Shown here: positions 32,639 through 43,097 of the stretch, in pieces
Numbering within the stretch: the first letter of the stretch is position 1
Layout of the letters: every line of letters starts with the position of its first letter
Origin: Niebla homalea
Taxonomy: Eukaryota > Ascomycota > Lecanoromycetes > Lecanorales > Ramalinaceae
Direction of reading: 5' to 3'
Assembly (NCBI GenBank): GCA_019925105.1
Contig: JAHGAU010000029.1
Location: 620,001 to 684,000 of the forward strand
DNA: 64,000 bases
Program-made: the position numbers and the translations under genes
The notes under the pieces: generated by a model
The model's database searches: none
Told to the model about the DNA's origin: nothing
Seen by the model: the letters and a program-made list of their open reading frames with translations, nothing else

Positions 32639-35600
32639 ATGTCCGTTTCAGAGGATCTGATCAACTTTGATGTCATTGAAAGCCACAAGGAAAACATTCA
32701 ACCATTAGCCAGCGGTCGATCTGCGAAAGTGCTGGCCTCTACATTTGCGCCGACTTTGCGCCTGTCCGACCCTACCCCTAACGACACAAGGAACTTAAAT
32801 GACGCCATTCGGGAAGAATACGAGCTCGAGCTCAGGTCTATCCAGGACTCGGACGATCCTCTCGACGTATACGATCGCTACGTGAAATGGACATTGGCCG
32901 CTTACCCCTCGGCTCAAGCTACGCCAGCATCGCAACTGAGACCTCTTCTTGAACGTGCGACTAAGGCATTCTTGCCAATATCCCACTACAAGAATGACCC
33001 AAGATATCTCAAGCTTTGGCTTCATTACATCCGTTTGTTCTCCGATGCTCCGCGTGAGACTTACGCTTATCTTGCGCGCCATGGCGTTGGAGAAAGCCTC
33101 GCGCTGTTCTACGAAGAATTTGCTGCTTGGCTCGAAGGCGCAGGAAGATGGACCCAGGCTGAAGAGGTGTTCAAGCTCGGCATTGAACGAGAAGCGAGGC
33201 CCACAGAGCGGCTGGTACGGAAGTTTACTGAATTTGGATCGCGACTTGCAGCTCGAGATTGCAGGTCTGACGAGCCTTCATCTCCAGCGCTTCCCATTGT
33301 GCGTCCAGCTCTAGCAGCAAAAGTCGACCCTTTTGCAGTCTCCACACCTGTAACGGGCAATCCGGAAACTTTGAGGCCTTCCGCTGGCATTAGTACTTCA
33401 TCAACCAGTCGGGGCGTAAGACAGAAGCTGGCAGTATTCAGTGATACTGCTGTGCCGCCTCCAGCGGTTCCTCTCTTCGTCAAGGATGGAGCCAATGGAT
33501 GGGACAATATCGGCTCATCATCCGAGAGGAGAAAGGAAAACGCAGTGGAGCCCAGACCGTGGACTGGTGAAACGTTGCAGTCGCAGAAAGCTTCTCGTAG
33601 AGCACCAAAGATGCCTATATTCAAAGATCAGGTAATAGCGCCCTATTCCTAATCACTAAATCATCTGTTTACAGTCATAGGACTAACATCTGTTATCTGG
33701 TCTCTCTTCTGATAGTCACATTCCCAATCGCCAACACCAATGCCGGCCTCGTTGCTGGGAGTTTCGGATTCCCAGCAAATCACACACCCTCGAACAGGAA
33801 AGCTCGAACGCGTGTATGTGAATCTGAAGCTGATCTATCCGGAGGATCAGGATAGCCGAGGAGAGATGAGCTTTGAGGAGCTAAGGGCAAAGGCTAGGGG
33901 CTGGTATGGACGGCAATGGGCTGGTGAATGCAAAGCCCGTCGCTTACAAGGCACGAACAATACCAATATCTCGATACCGGGTTCCGTGGAAGTGGCTGCA
34001 ACCGATATCGATCGTCCTGAAATGAGCTCAAAATCTGGACTCGAAGTAGAAACCCAGTCCAGTCATGGTGTGCTGTCAGAAGATACTGCTGCTCTCGATA
34101 TGAGTAGAGAAGAGAAGAATGCACGCGGGAGGAGAACAAGGGTAAAAGAGATCAAGGGCAAACCCCAGACAAGTAGGGTTACTCCACTACCAGCAGCCTG
34201 GCCTCGTGCTAACATGGTCCAGTCAAAACCAAATTGAAGTCTCCAACAGGGCCGAAGCTGCGACGAAAGTCATCTGCCGAGCCCACAATGACTCTGCACA
34301 CCAAGGCAGCCACTGAAGACATTCTAGACATCTTCAACCAGCCTCTGCGTAACGTGGATCCAATGGCCAGTCCAATGGAAAGTGATGGAGAAACGGACTT
34401 TGATGACGACGATTACACCAGTGCAGGAGAGAGCACTGGCACGGGTCGAATCTCAGGCACCAGCGAATTTGGAGATACGGAAAATGAAGTCAAGAACGCA
34501 AGTATCAACGTGGAGAGTAATCCTGGGAGCGTAAGCCCCTGGTCCGATTTCACTGCTAGCAAGCATATCCCTCGAATGGATGGAAGGTCCAAGACTGATG
34601 ACACCGAGGAGGATTGTGAGAGTCAGGGAACCCACCACCAGGCTGAGATTGAAGTGATGCATAACAATGACGTGACTTCGAGCCCATACCAAGGGACGAC
34701 CTGTGGAGAAACCAAGTATGTCCCAGTACCACCAGAATATTACGGACCGCCAGCGATTTGCCCCCGAGATTCAGCCTCAGTCGCTCAGAACAGACTGCCA
34801 TTCATGACCCCTATCATAGAGAAAACAGAAACGTCCCTGGGTGGCCTTTCCATTCAGGCCGATAGAGACTTTTTCAGCGTGAAGACTCCTTCAAGGCATG
34901 TTGCGGCAGCTACTGCAATGCCCATTATCAACAGCGAACCCCTGAGCAGTCCCTTCCAGGAGATAGTCAACGAGTCTCGGCCAGATCGAATGCCGAAATT
35001 GCAGGTCGGGCGAGCAAACTCATCGCAGGACAACGACACCCATCCGACCAGGCCGTGGATTAAAGACATTCAATGCAACCCCGTGGATGAGTCGATTCGG
35101 AAGACCATCTTGGATCACAATCAACCTAGTCTCTCCTCTCAACAGGGGTTCCACGACTGTCGTCCTAGTGCTTTCAACAGAGCAGGCGAAATCCGCAGAT
35201 TCATCAAATCTCTCTCCAAGGCCAGAAGCTCTGAGAAGACGACCTCCTCCCTCTGTCTCCCACCAACTCTGCAATTCGACGGCGCTCCAAGTGAGCGGTT
35301 CATTATACGACAGGAACTTGGAAAAGGTGCATTCGCACCAGTGTACCTTGCCGAAAGGCTCTCAGCTGCTTCGGAGGAAACCGGGAACTTGATCGCAATC
35401 AAAGCAGAAGATCCCCCAACAGCCTGGGAGTTTTACATCATGACCTCCTTGCACGCTCGTCTGACCTCGGCGAATCGAGCGTCGGGTTCGCTCCTTCGTG
35501 CACATTCCCTCCACCTTTATTCGGACGAATGCTATCTTCTGGAAGAGTATCGTGACCAGGGGACGCTGTTGGACCTTGTGAATCTTGCCAAGTCGGATCT

Positions 35601-36327
35601 TACGGCTGGCCAATCAACCCTCGATGAGAGTGTTGCGATGTTCTTCACGATTGAGCTCATCCGGACCCTCGAGGCCGTGCACAGTGTGGACATACTACAT
35701 GGAGATATCAAGGCCGACAATTGTCTGGTCCGCCTGCCTCATTGCGGTTCGAGAGACGACCAGTGGGATCCTACGTATCAGCCCGACGGGAGTGGCGGGT
35801 GGTCCTGTAAAGGTCTTGTGCTGATCGACTTTGGCCGATCGATAGACATGTCGGCCTTCTGGCCCGATGTCCAGTTCATTGCGGATTGGAAGACGGGCAA
35901 GCAAGACTGTATTGAGATGCGCGAGCTTCGGCCCTGGACCTACCAGATTGATTATTACGGCATGGCAGGCGTGGTGCACTCGCTTCTTTTTGGCAGATAC
36001 ATCGACGACACCGTCATAGTCGAGACGAGGGACGAGGGTAGCGAAGACGGCCTGTTGGGAAAGAAGAAGAGGTTCAAGATCCGTGAGGGTCTGAAACGGT
36101 ACTGGCAAACGGAGCTCTGGGGCGGTCTCTTCGACTTGTTGCTGAATCCCTTGAGCCACGCGGCCTCTGAGGACAATGGCCTTATGCCATGCATGAAAGG
36201 ATTGGCAGACCTGAGAGGAAGAATGGAGGCCTGGCTTATGGAGGAGGGAGGTAGGAGGAATGGAGGGCTGAGAGCCAACCTTCTGAAATTAGAAGGAAGG
36301 TTGAAGGAGAGAAGAGGCCGCCGGTGA
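32639..36327 (+). CDS. BUB1: BUB1-type spindle checkpoint kinase with MAD3 features
   Basis: Three exons: 32639-33631, 33716-34172 and 34223-36327; 1184 residues; introns of 84 and 50 bases. BUB1 sits at kinetochores, recruits other checkpoint proteins and phosphorylates H2A. A KEN box is at residues 17-19, followed by the TPR-like MAD3/BUB1 region (EYELELRSIQDSDDPLDVY, about 58-215). A second KEN is at 299-301, flanked by ABBA-like KLAVFSD and KMPIFKD. The BUB3-binding GLEBS motif is EELRAKARGWYGRQW (about 384-398). The kinase begins near 845 with GKGAFAPVYLAE, then LIAIKAEDP with the Lys, HGDIKADNC, and DFGRSIDMS. All key kinase residues are present. The intron-2 acceptor at 34222 restores QTIKTKLKSPTG. 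Confidence 0.95.
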
Positions 36328-36835
36328 CCGCTATTTGCAAAGGCTTGGGAGTGGTGTTATACGATCTCAGCATTTGGGACGGCGCCTGACCTTGGAAAGG
36401 ATTATGACTCTCCACGTATAATCATTCATCACACTAAAAATAACAACTTTCCCTGCGTTGACATCATTCTGTTCGACGTATTCCTCACTCGAGTTTTCTC
36501 AAATCACCGAAGAGGTTTGATCTAGCTCAGACAGGTGCTGTAGACGATTGCACCCAAGGCTGTTGGATCAATCCCCTCGTTATTGCATTAATATCGTTGT
36601 CGACCTCCTCATCACAACTCACACTCAACTCACACTCATTTCAACATGCTTTCGTGCTGCGCAACCTGTCAATTGTAAAGGCCTTCATACATGCATTTTT
36701 CGAATCGAGGAACCCCTTTTCCAGGTGAGATCCATCATTTCCATGGTGAGTACTTCCTTGCGGGAAGAGGTCGACCTGAGATATCAGCAACATCATATTA
36801 TCATTCAAATCGTTGCACATTGCAGTGTCGCAAGC
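36328..36835. other. Intergenic, convergent 3' region of BUB1 and the unknown gene
   Basis: 508 bases between two converging stops. It has a short ACTCACACTC direct repeat near 36615-36645. No gene seen. Confidence 0.6.
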
Positions 36836-38752
36836 TCATAGCTCGCCACCCTCAGCCTCGGCACTAGCGCGTTCAAGGGTCTCGTTGATCGTGGAGAAGA
36901 CAGAACCATCGTATGCTCCAAGACTTACGGTGGGAGCATGTCCTGGTGACCGTCGAGGAGTTCTGGGTGGTAGATGCCGAAAGGGTGAGCTCAACAGTCG
37001 TGTAGATGGTGCTAGGGAATCGCCTTCAGACATCCGCGAATCCTCCGGAGATGCAAATAACGTTCCCAGCCGGGCGTGGTGACTTGCGTCCCCAAGGCTC
37101 AATCCTCGGCTTCTCAGTCGCCTAAAGCGACCTTCTGTTTGATTGACGAATGGCCTCACGGTCCCGTCATGCAACACGTCCCTCCCGCTGGGGCTGATGT
37201 CTTGCTCCGATTGATGTCTCGCCCGCCGTTTCAGCATACTGGGTTGAGAAAAGATTTCGTGTAAAGCCAGAGGCGACCGCAGTGGGCCATTGTCGCGCGA
37301 ACGTGTCCCATTGGTGTCGGTTCGATGCTGCTTAGATTGGCTGGGTCCCCACGTGTGATATCCAAAGGGGGATCCAAGACGAGTTTCCCCAACTGGGTTG
37401 CTTGAAGAAGCACTGCCGCCTGCACTTGCCGGGGAGATATCTGACGGAATCGGTATGTCAGAAGCAAATGGCACTGGAGGCTCGTTGAACCACTCATGAG
37501 ACGCGGGATGCTCAGCAGAAGTGCTTTCGGATGAGAGCTTGGCAAGGGGGCCATGAAGTTGCATCGTATCCGAGGTACCTGCTGCTAGCGAGATGCGAAC
37601 GTCACGAGTACCGAAAGAGGGCACCGAATAAGGACCGGACAATGGGGACTGCGGCCGAGGACTTGCCCTCGAGGCTGAATTCGAAGGAGACGGTGTCCGA
37701 GTTTGAATCAACCGTTGATAATGGGGGGCTATTGACGGTTTTATCTTGCAAAGATGACGCAACCTCCGTCTTGTTGAGGAACCAGATTTTGGCCAAGGCA
37801 GAGCAACGGAACCAACAGGGGTTTGACTATCCGTAGCTGCATGGACCGGGTTCGGTGAATGATGCTCGGGTGTGCCAGCGATCATTGGATCCTGCTCAGA
37901 ACGTTGCGGAAGGCTCCGACCCCGCAATGTCGGGGTATGCCCAATACCCCATCGCCAGCTCTTACGGGCTTCTCTTGCGACTCTGTGACAGACGCCTAGA
38001 GGGGGCGGTATGCCAGGAAGCATCTTGAATGGCGTTACTGTAGGATCTTGTATGTAGCGCAAGTAGGTCGACCACAGATGGCGATCCATTTCGGTGGACC
38101 ATAAAGTGCGGCCAGACTTGGCCTGCGTGTTACATTCGTATGGCCCCAGGCTATGAATGAGAGGGGCCAGCTTTCTACCTTTGGCCCTCTTGACGGAAGA
38201 GAATCGAAAAGGATCGGGAACGTCACTCTCAGGGCTTGTGCAGCTACCGTCGCCAGTGGGGTAGGAGACGAGACTTTTATCTGAATCGGCAGAAGAGTCG
38301 GAGGCGATGGAACAGGCTGATAGGGGCCGCGTGATGCTGTCGCCAATGTCATAATGGGTATTCCACCTGCTGAGTCGTGATACCTGTGGTTCCGGAGTCT
38401 TGGGAAGTATGGAAGATGCGCGAATTGTGGGCGGTGCCGAAGCGTGATCCACTGTTACGCTCGGACGTGGCAGGGAGGGCAGCGAAGGATCGAGGGTGGG
38501 TTGAAGCTCAATAGACGGTAGTGGGGTATCTTGGCCGGGAGGGAATGATTCGGTGTGACCACCTTGCAGGAAGGAGGAGATGGATCTCCGCGATCTACGT
38601 TTGACCCGGTAAGGAGCTCTTGCTTGTGGTGATGAGGGAATCGATGGCTCGATGGGCTGCTCCGGTGTTTTCGGCCCTTCAGTGTAATGAAAGGTAAAGC
38701 TTCTTGGAAGAGTGATGGAAAGTTGTGTCTGTGATTTGGGCATCATGGCCAT
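36836..38752 (-). CDS. Conserved-looking protein of unknown function, Ser/Pro-rich with one Trp-rich block
   Basis: One long open frame of 638 residues starting MAMMPKSQ at 38752. I do not recognise a named family. Most of the protein looks disordered: rich in Ser, Pro and Arg, with an early basic patch (KRRSRRSISSFLQGG, about 51-65). One compact block at about 212-268 looks folded: SGRTLWSTEMDRHLW, then YLRYIQDPTVTPFKMLPG and PLGVCHRVAREARKSWRWG. The spacing of Trp and charged residues recalls helix-turn-helix modules of the Myb or homeodomain kind, but this is only a resemblance. I believe similar blocks occur in other filamentous ascomycete proteins, which I cannot verify here. No signal peptide or membrane helix. 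It shares its upstream region with the pyroglutamyl peptidase gene. Confidence 0.75.
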   Translation of the reverse strand: MAMMPKSQTQLSITLPRSFTFHYTEGPKTPEQPIEPSIPSSPQARAPYRVKRRSRRSISSFLQGGHTESFPPGQDTPLPSIELQPTLDPSLPSLPRPSVTVDHASAPPTIRASSILPKTPEPQVSRLSRWNTHYDIGDSITRPLSACSIASDSSADSDKSLVSYPTGDGSCTSPESDVPDPFRFSSVKRAKGRKLAPLIHSLGPYECNTQAKSGRTLWSTEMDRHLWSTYLRYIQDPTVTPFKMLPGIPPPLGVCHRVAREARKSWRWGIGHTPTLRGRSLPQRSEQDPMIAGTPEHHSPNPVHAATDSQTPVGSVALPWPKSGSSTRRRLRHLCKIKPSIAPHYQRLIQTRTPSPSNSASRASPRPQSPLSGPYSVPSFGTRDVRISLAAGTSDTMQLHGPLAKLSSESTSAEHPASHEWFNEPPVPFASDIPIPSDISPASAGGSASSSNPVGETRLGSPFGYHTWGPSQSKQHRTDTNGTRSRDNGPLRSPLALHEIFSQPSMLKRRARHQSEQDISPSGRDVLHDGTVRPFVNQTEGRFRRLRSRGLSLGDASHHARLGTLFASPEDSRMSEGDSLAPSTRLLSSPFRHLPPRTPRRSPGHAPTVSLGAYDGSVFSTINETLERASAEAEGGEL

Positions 38753-40241
38753 GGTGAGTGTTCCGAGTGTCCAGCTGTGGCAGATGAATGGCAGTGGTGG
38801 GGAAGGTCGGAAGAGCGATGGCTATCGGCCCATGAATGAAGCCGTAGTGATCAGAAGCTAAGCATCGCGAGGCGTTCAGTCGTAGTGGTAAGGTGTACGG
38901 TGATCAGATATTGGATTCGAGTTAAGCCAGTAATCGATGCAAGCACTCGACGGAAGGATAGGCGCGTTGCAAGGATCCAAAGCGTGGGTAGTGCAGCGCT
39001 GGAGTGTTGATCGAATTCAGAAAGAGATAGGCTGGACGGATCAAGACAGCTCAGGCGAGGAAAGACGTGGAGCCATTACAGCATGACGCGCGGTTGGATG
39101 TGCTTCTCTTGATTCTTTTTCCTGCCTGTTTTTAAGAGCAGCGTCCCTCAGTCGTGCGAAAGAGTCTGCAAAGCACTAGTACAACGTGAATCAGGAAGAC
39201 CAGGTGGAGAGTGTTTGAATCTCCAGTAGCTGTCCGCAAAGGGACAGAGGTTGATGAAAGCCACCGGCGAGAGAGGATTGGGCAAACTTGGGTTGACTTA
39301 TGTCGGACGCAGTAGAAACGGTACAGTACTTCTTAGGTGGATGATGGGGGAGGGAGAGGGAGCTAGCGAGGGCCCGAAACAGGCCGATAGCCTGACCGCC
39401 TCGGAATCGCCTCCGCCACTTAATCGATTATTCCACATTTCCACCAGGTTCACATCACTCCAGGCCACTTTTCATGCAATGGATAAGCCATCTTGGTCTT
39501 CATGACTTGGTCTTTTTGACTTGGTCTTGATGACCTTTCCGCGGGATCTTCTATCTCGTCTTGCCAGGAATTGTCGATGATTGCATACGGAGTCATCAGG
39601 AATCTGTAGTGCTACTCGACTTGAGCGCAATTCATCTACCAGTCGAGTGCTGTTTCGATCGAGCCTGCCACCCGGCTCGCTGACATCAAAAGAAACTGAA
39701 ACGTGTGCGCGCCAAAATCCAATACAATCTCCAATGTCTCAAAAACAAGATCCCTGCTACCAAGCTGAGCTAGACAATATCCCAACTTATCAGGCCATTA
39801 TCATATCCAAAGAGCTACTTCCACCAACCTTATCTTTTTACACTCAAGATGTGTCTTGGTAAAGGTCTTTGAGGCTGCACGTTTTATGTTTGACGCGAAA
39901 CAGACGCGAAAAGCTCCTCGGCCTTTGGGGCTTGGGGGGCTTCAACTGTTCAGCACATGTACGCATTAAACGCACTCTCTACACCATTTTGGGTATGCTT
40001 AATTACGGTTGGAGTGCGGGCTTTGCCTTGTCTCCAAGGATGCGAAAATGCGGGGTCAAAAGAAGACAGGGGATTGAGGGGCGCTGGGGTCTAGCCAGTG
40101 CGTCCTCCTATATATGGCTGTCTCCTTTCGGTATAGTACATTCATCACCAAAGCTGCATTGACCGAGGTCTAATCGTATTCATCCAAGGCATCTCTGTCC
40201 AGTAGCTTCAGTAGACATCCGAATTGGAGTCTCAGCAAGCG
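38753..40241. other. Intergenic, divergent upstream region of the unknown gene and pyroglutamyl peptidase
   Basis: 1.49 kb without a convincing gene. It contains the three-copy minisatellite at 39493-39534. Small plus-strand frames near 39251 and 39581 have no recognisable content. Confidence 0.6.
39493..39534. repeat. Minisatellite, three 14-base units
   Basis: Three contiguous copies of TTGGTCTTNNTGAC: TTGGTCTTCATGAC, TTGGTCTTTTTGAC, TTGGTCTTGATGAC. They differ only at the two central bases. It lies in the divergent intergenic region, 750 bases from one start and 700 from the other. Confidence 0.8.
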
Positions 40242-41106
40242 ATGGGATCACTGGACACGGATACCGAATTGCAAGAGTGGAACGTCCTGGTGACAGGCTT
40301 TGGTGTATGTGCTGACTTGCATCCTTCTCTACAGCGACCTCGTTCGACATTCCGTTGATCCAATCTTTCATCCTTCATCTTTCTGTAGTGCTAATTTTTG
40401 CCGTAACAAGCCTTTTGGTCCTCATGCGGTGAATCCTTCGCATCTGATTGCACACAGGCTACCTGCCTCACATAAACCACCAGGGCTCCCAACCATCAGA
40501 ATCCACACTTATCCTTATCCAATAGACGTATGCTATAAGACCGTTCGCTCACTAATTCCGACCTTGCTGTTTCCGAAAGGTCAAACGGCAACCTATGACT
40601 TGACCCTTAATCTGGGCCTTGCGCCAGGCCGGAACTTCTACTCGATCGAGGCATATGCTCATCGCGATGACTACGTCAAGCAGGATATCCATCACGAGTC
40701 AATGGAAGGCGACACTTTTTGGCATGACATGTACGGAGCGCCCACAATCCTGCAGCCCACCATCGACATCTCTGATACGTGTAGGCGATGGCAGCAGCGA
40801 CTACCAGAAGACGACGTGCGAATAAGTAGCAACGCAGGCAGATACCTTTGCGAATACACCTTTTTCACGAGCATGCTTGAGTTCTGGCACAGGAATCAGA
40901 CAGCTGAGAGACGATGCATCTTCCTGCATCTCCCTAATGGCTGCAGTGAGGTGGAGCTGCAGAAGGGGGAAAGGGTGGTCCTCGCTCTCCTTGAGGCTGC
41001 AATCAGCAGCGAGCAAACGAAACGTGAGCGCCCCGAATTGGACATGATTTCGGGGCCCCTGAATTACCTGGGAGTACCTTCATCGAGTGAAGGAGACCGT
41101 TGTTGA
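40242..41106 (+). CDS. Pyroglutamyl-peptidase I (cysteine peptidase family C15)
   Basis: Two exons, 40242-40304 and 40411-41106, with a 106-base intron; 252 residues. The enzyme removes N-terminal pyroglutamate from peptides in the cytosol. Splicing restores the family start WNVLVTGFGPFGPHAVNPS, the loop that binds pyroglutamate. The second signature holds the nucleophile: NAGRYLCEYTFF, with Cys after Leu. The His of the triad is probably in CIFLHLPN, and the Glu lies in the LGLAPGRNFYSIE region. An earlier AG at 40334 would give a very short intron and wrong residues, while the acceptor at 40410 follows a good branch site (GCTAAT). Length fits family members (about 210-250). Confidence 0.87.
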
Positions 41107-41743
41107 TCCTTCAGATCCATTGCTCGAGATCGCTCGCCATCAACCATATTTTCACAAAAGCTCGCCTGAAGCCCCAAATCTGCAGGCATCCAGCAGCCGT
41201 GGCACACTTTGAACTTCTCCCCAGTTCGTAGGGCAACGGGGTACGGTCAGCTTTCAGATAATACTTCAATCTTTACAAAGATTATTTAAAAATGTTACAG
41301 ATTTCAAGCTTCGTATATTAAATTTCAATCTGGAGAGTAGTTCTAAGTGGCGGTACTGATACGGAGTAAACAACAAGGAGCTAGCGTTAGAAACTACGGA
41401 TACCGGGTCTGTTTGAAACAAATTGCATCAGATGGAGTAGTACGGATCAGTAGTGGAGCTGCTCCAACAAATAATAAGCTCTGATCAAAGCTCTCCCTTC
41501 TAACAGACTGCTGGCATTGTAGTTCCGTGCATTGCCTCATATCTGGCCATAAATCGTCCGACTCCGGTCTTGGAGCTTTCGTCACTCCTCCATCCAGAAA
41601 GAAAGAGCGTCCAAACTACAAACATTCTGGTGTATTAGATAGATACTGTGCTCTACCAAAGACGGGACTCTGCACGTCTTGTGTTACGAGATGCTACCTT
41701 GATCACTCGGATCGAGCTATTGCAGCGCTTGGCCGAGGCCAAC
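41107..41743. other. Intergenic between pyroglutamyl peptidase and LSM12
   Basis: 637 bases, A+T-rich around 41270-41340. It holds the 3' end of one gene and the promoter of the next. A TACGGAGTA-like motif is at 41358. No gene seen. Confidence 0.55.
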
Positions 41744-42562
41744 ATGGCCGACCCGGCAAAGTGGCCTAATAATGCCGTTGGGAAGACTCGGGCGGGCATC
41801 GAGCCAAAGGAATCGACGCAACAAACCCTCAATGTGGGCATGGGAGCAAGGTAGGGTCTAATTTGAAGTCTTCCATCATGCCAGATATGCTGCTGACCTC
41901 TGCTCGGCCTTGCCCTCCAGGGTCCGTGTCCAAACTATCCCCCCATCATCCAAGACCCTCGAGGGCCATGTCTTCACCGTTTGCCCTCAGATGGCACTTC
42001 TCGCAATATCTACCGGTCCGCCTTCGTCGCCTACTCATCATATCCTCCCGTTCTCCGCTCTTTCGTCTCTGGCTGTATTGTCTCTAGCATCCACTTCCCC
42101 CACCTCTCAGGGTATAGGTCCGGTTGACACAACAGCGCTCCTTGACCGTGCAAATACAGCAGTCGCAACAGCGAAAGAGAAGGCAGCAAAGGTTAACAAA
42201 GCTGTCGCTCGGGAGATTCAAGAGATTTTCGATGCTCTCGACAAGCAGTTTTCTGCTCGGTGGAAGGAGAAGGATATCATCGTCATGGAACGGGTCGTCC
42301 TCAGAGGTCCTGGATATCGAGTTGAAGACTGCAAAGTCATCACTAAGGATGGCGAAGGCTTACTAGGAAGAGTCAAGAAAGTAGTAAGTCGGAGGCTGGT
42401 TGCTTCGCGCTCTCCTCATTCTGTTCGCTTGCTAATTGGGCTGGGCGTGGCCAGCTCGAAAATGAGCGGAAGCGCGCGTCACAAAGGGAAAGTAGCAAGC
42501 CTGTCAAGCCTGCCGTACCAACCATCGTTCCAGCCGTTCCGGCTCCCAGGAAGGGTGGATAG
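41744..42562 (+). CDS. LSM12: LSM12 homolog (Lsm domain plus anticodon-binding-like AD domain)
   Basis: Three exons: 41744-41850, 41921-42383 and 42455-42562; 225 residues; introns of 70 and 71 bases. Yeast LSM12 associates with Pbp1/Pbp4 and ribosomes and has a role in mRNA handling; the animal protein works with ataxin-2. The Lsm-like part begins GARVRVQTIPPSSKTLEGHVFTV and continues LLAISTGPPSSP. The AD domain begins near IGPVDTTALLDRANTA, followed by NKAVAREIQEIFDALDKQF, ARWKEKDIIVME and GPGYRVEDCKV, the family order. The frame is open upstream of the chosen ATG, but the upstream residues do not resemble the family. It converges on CUL3. Confidence 0.85.
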
Positions 42563-43097
42563 TGCCGCACAAGGCGAATGATGCACGGACCAAAACACTT
42601 GTGAAGGGGCAAGCGTCGCTTGGGAAATGCCACGTGCGAAATCGAGTCTCTCACACGGATGCTAATCTCGCCAGACAGATCCAGCAGACGTTGCTGTGAT
42701 CCTTGCTGATTCTTGAGAAGGAAGCATGGGATCCAATATCTTGTAAAGAATTGACTTGGGTCCGTATGGAAGAACTTGGATTTTGAAATAGCCAGCATAG
42801 ACCTGAGAAGTAATGTTAATAGCGACATTAGATATGACGTGCAGGCATCAACTTAATTTCCTGACCATCCCTGCGAGCGCCAGCTATGCTTCGACTTTGC
42901 TATATTGGTCGACCTATTCGCTACCTTCTCGATGCGATGCTTCTTTGGGACTCATCTCCGCTTGACCCCATGGACTCCTTCACGCTATGATGCCTCTCGC
43001 CAACGCCACGCTAAATGGTCCACGTTCATCTCTTAAGATCACGCAAGCAGGGGCATGTCCATCCTCGCTCGAAGTGAAAAGCTCAAGCTGTCAGCGC
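42563..43097. other. Intergenic, convergent 3' region of LSM12 and CUL3
   Basis: 535 bases between two converging stops. No gene seen. Confidence 0.6.

Noticed and set aside
40305..40334. A 30-base first intron in the pyroglutamyl peptidase gene
   Set aside because: Too short and the resulting residues do not match the family; the 106-base intron restores GFGPFGPHAVNPS.
41358..41366. TACGGAGTA-type motif, with related strings near 39586 and 51765
   Set aside because: A string I know to be frequent in filamentous ascomycete genomes; too few copies here to argue for function.
42373..42828. A minus-strand frame of 151 codons between LSM12 and CUL3
   Set aside because: It overlaps the last LSM12 exon in antisense and has no recognisable content.
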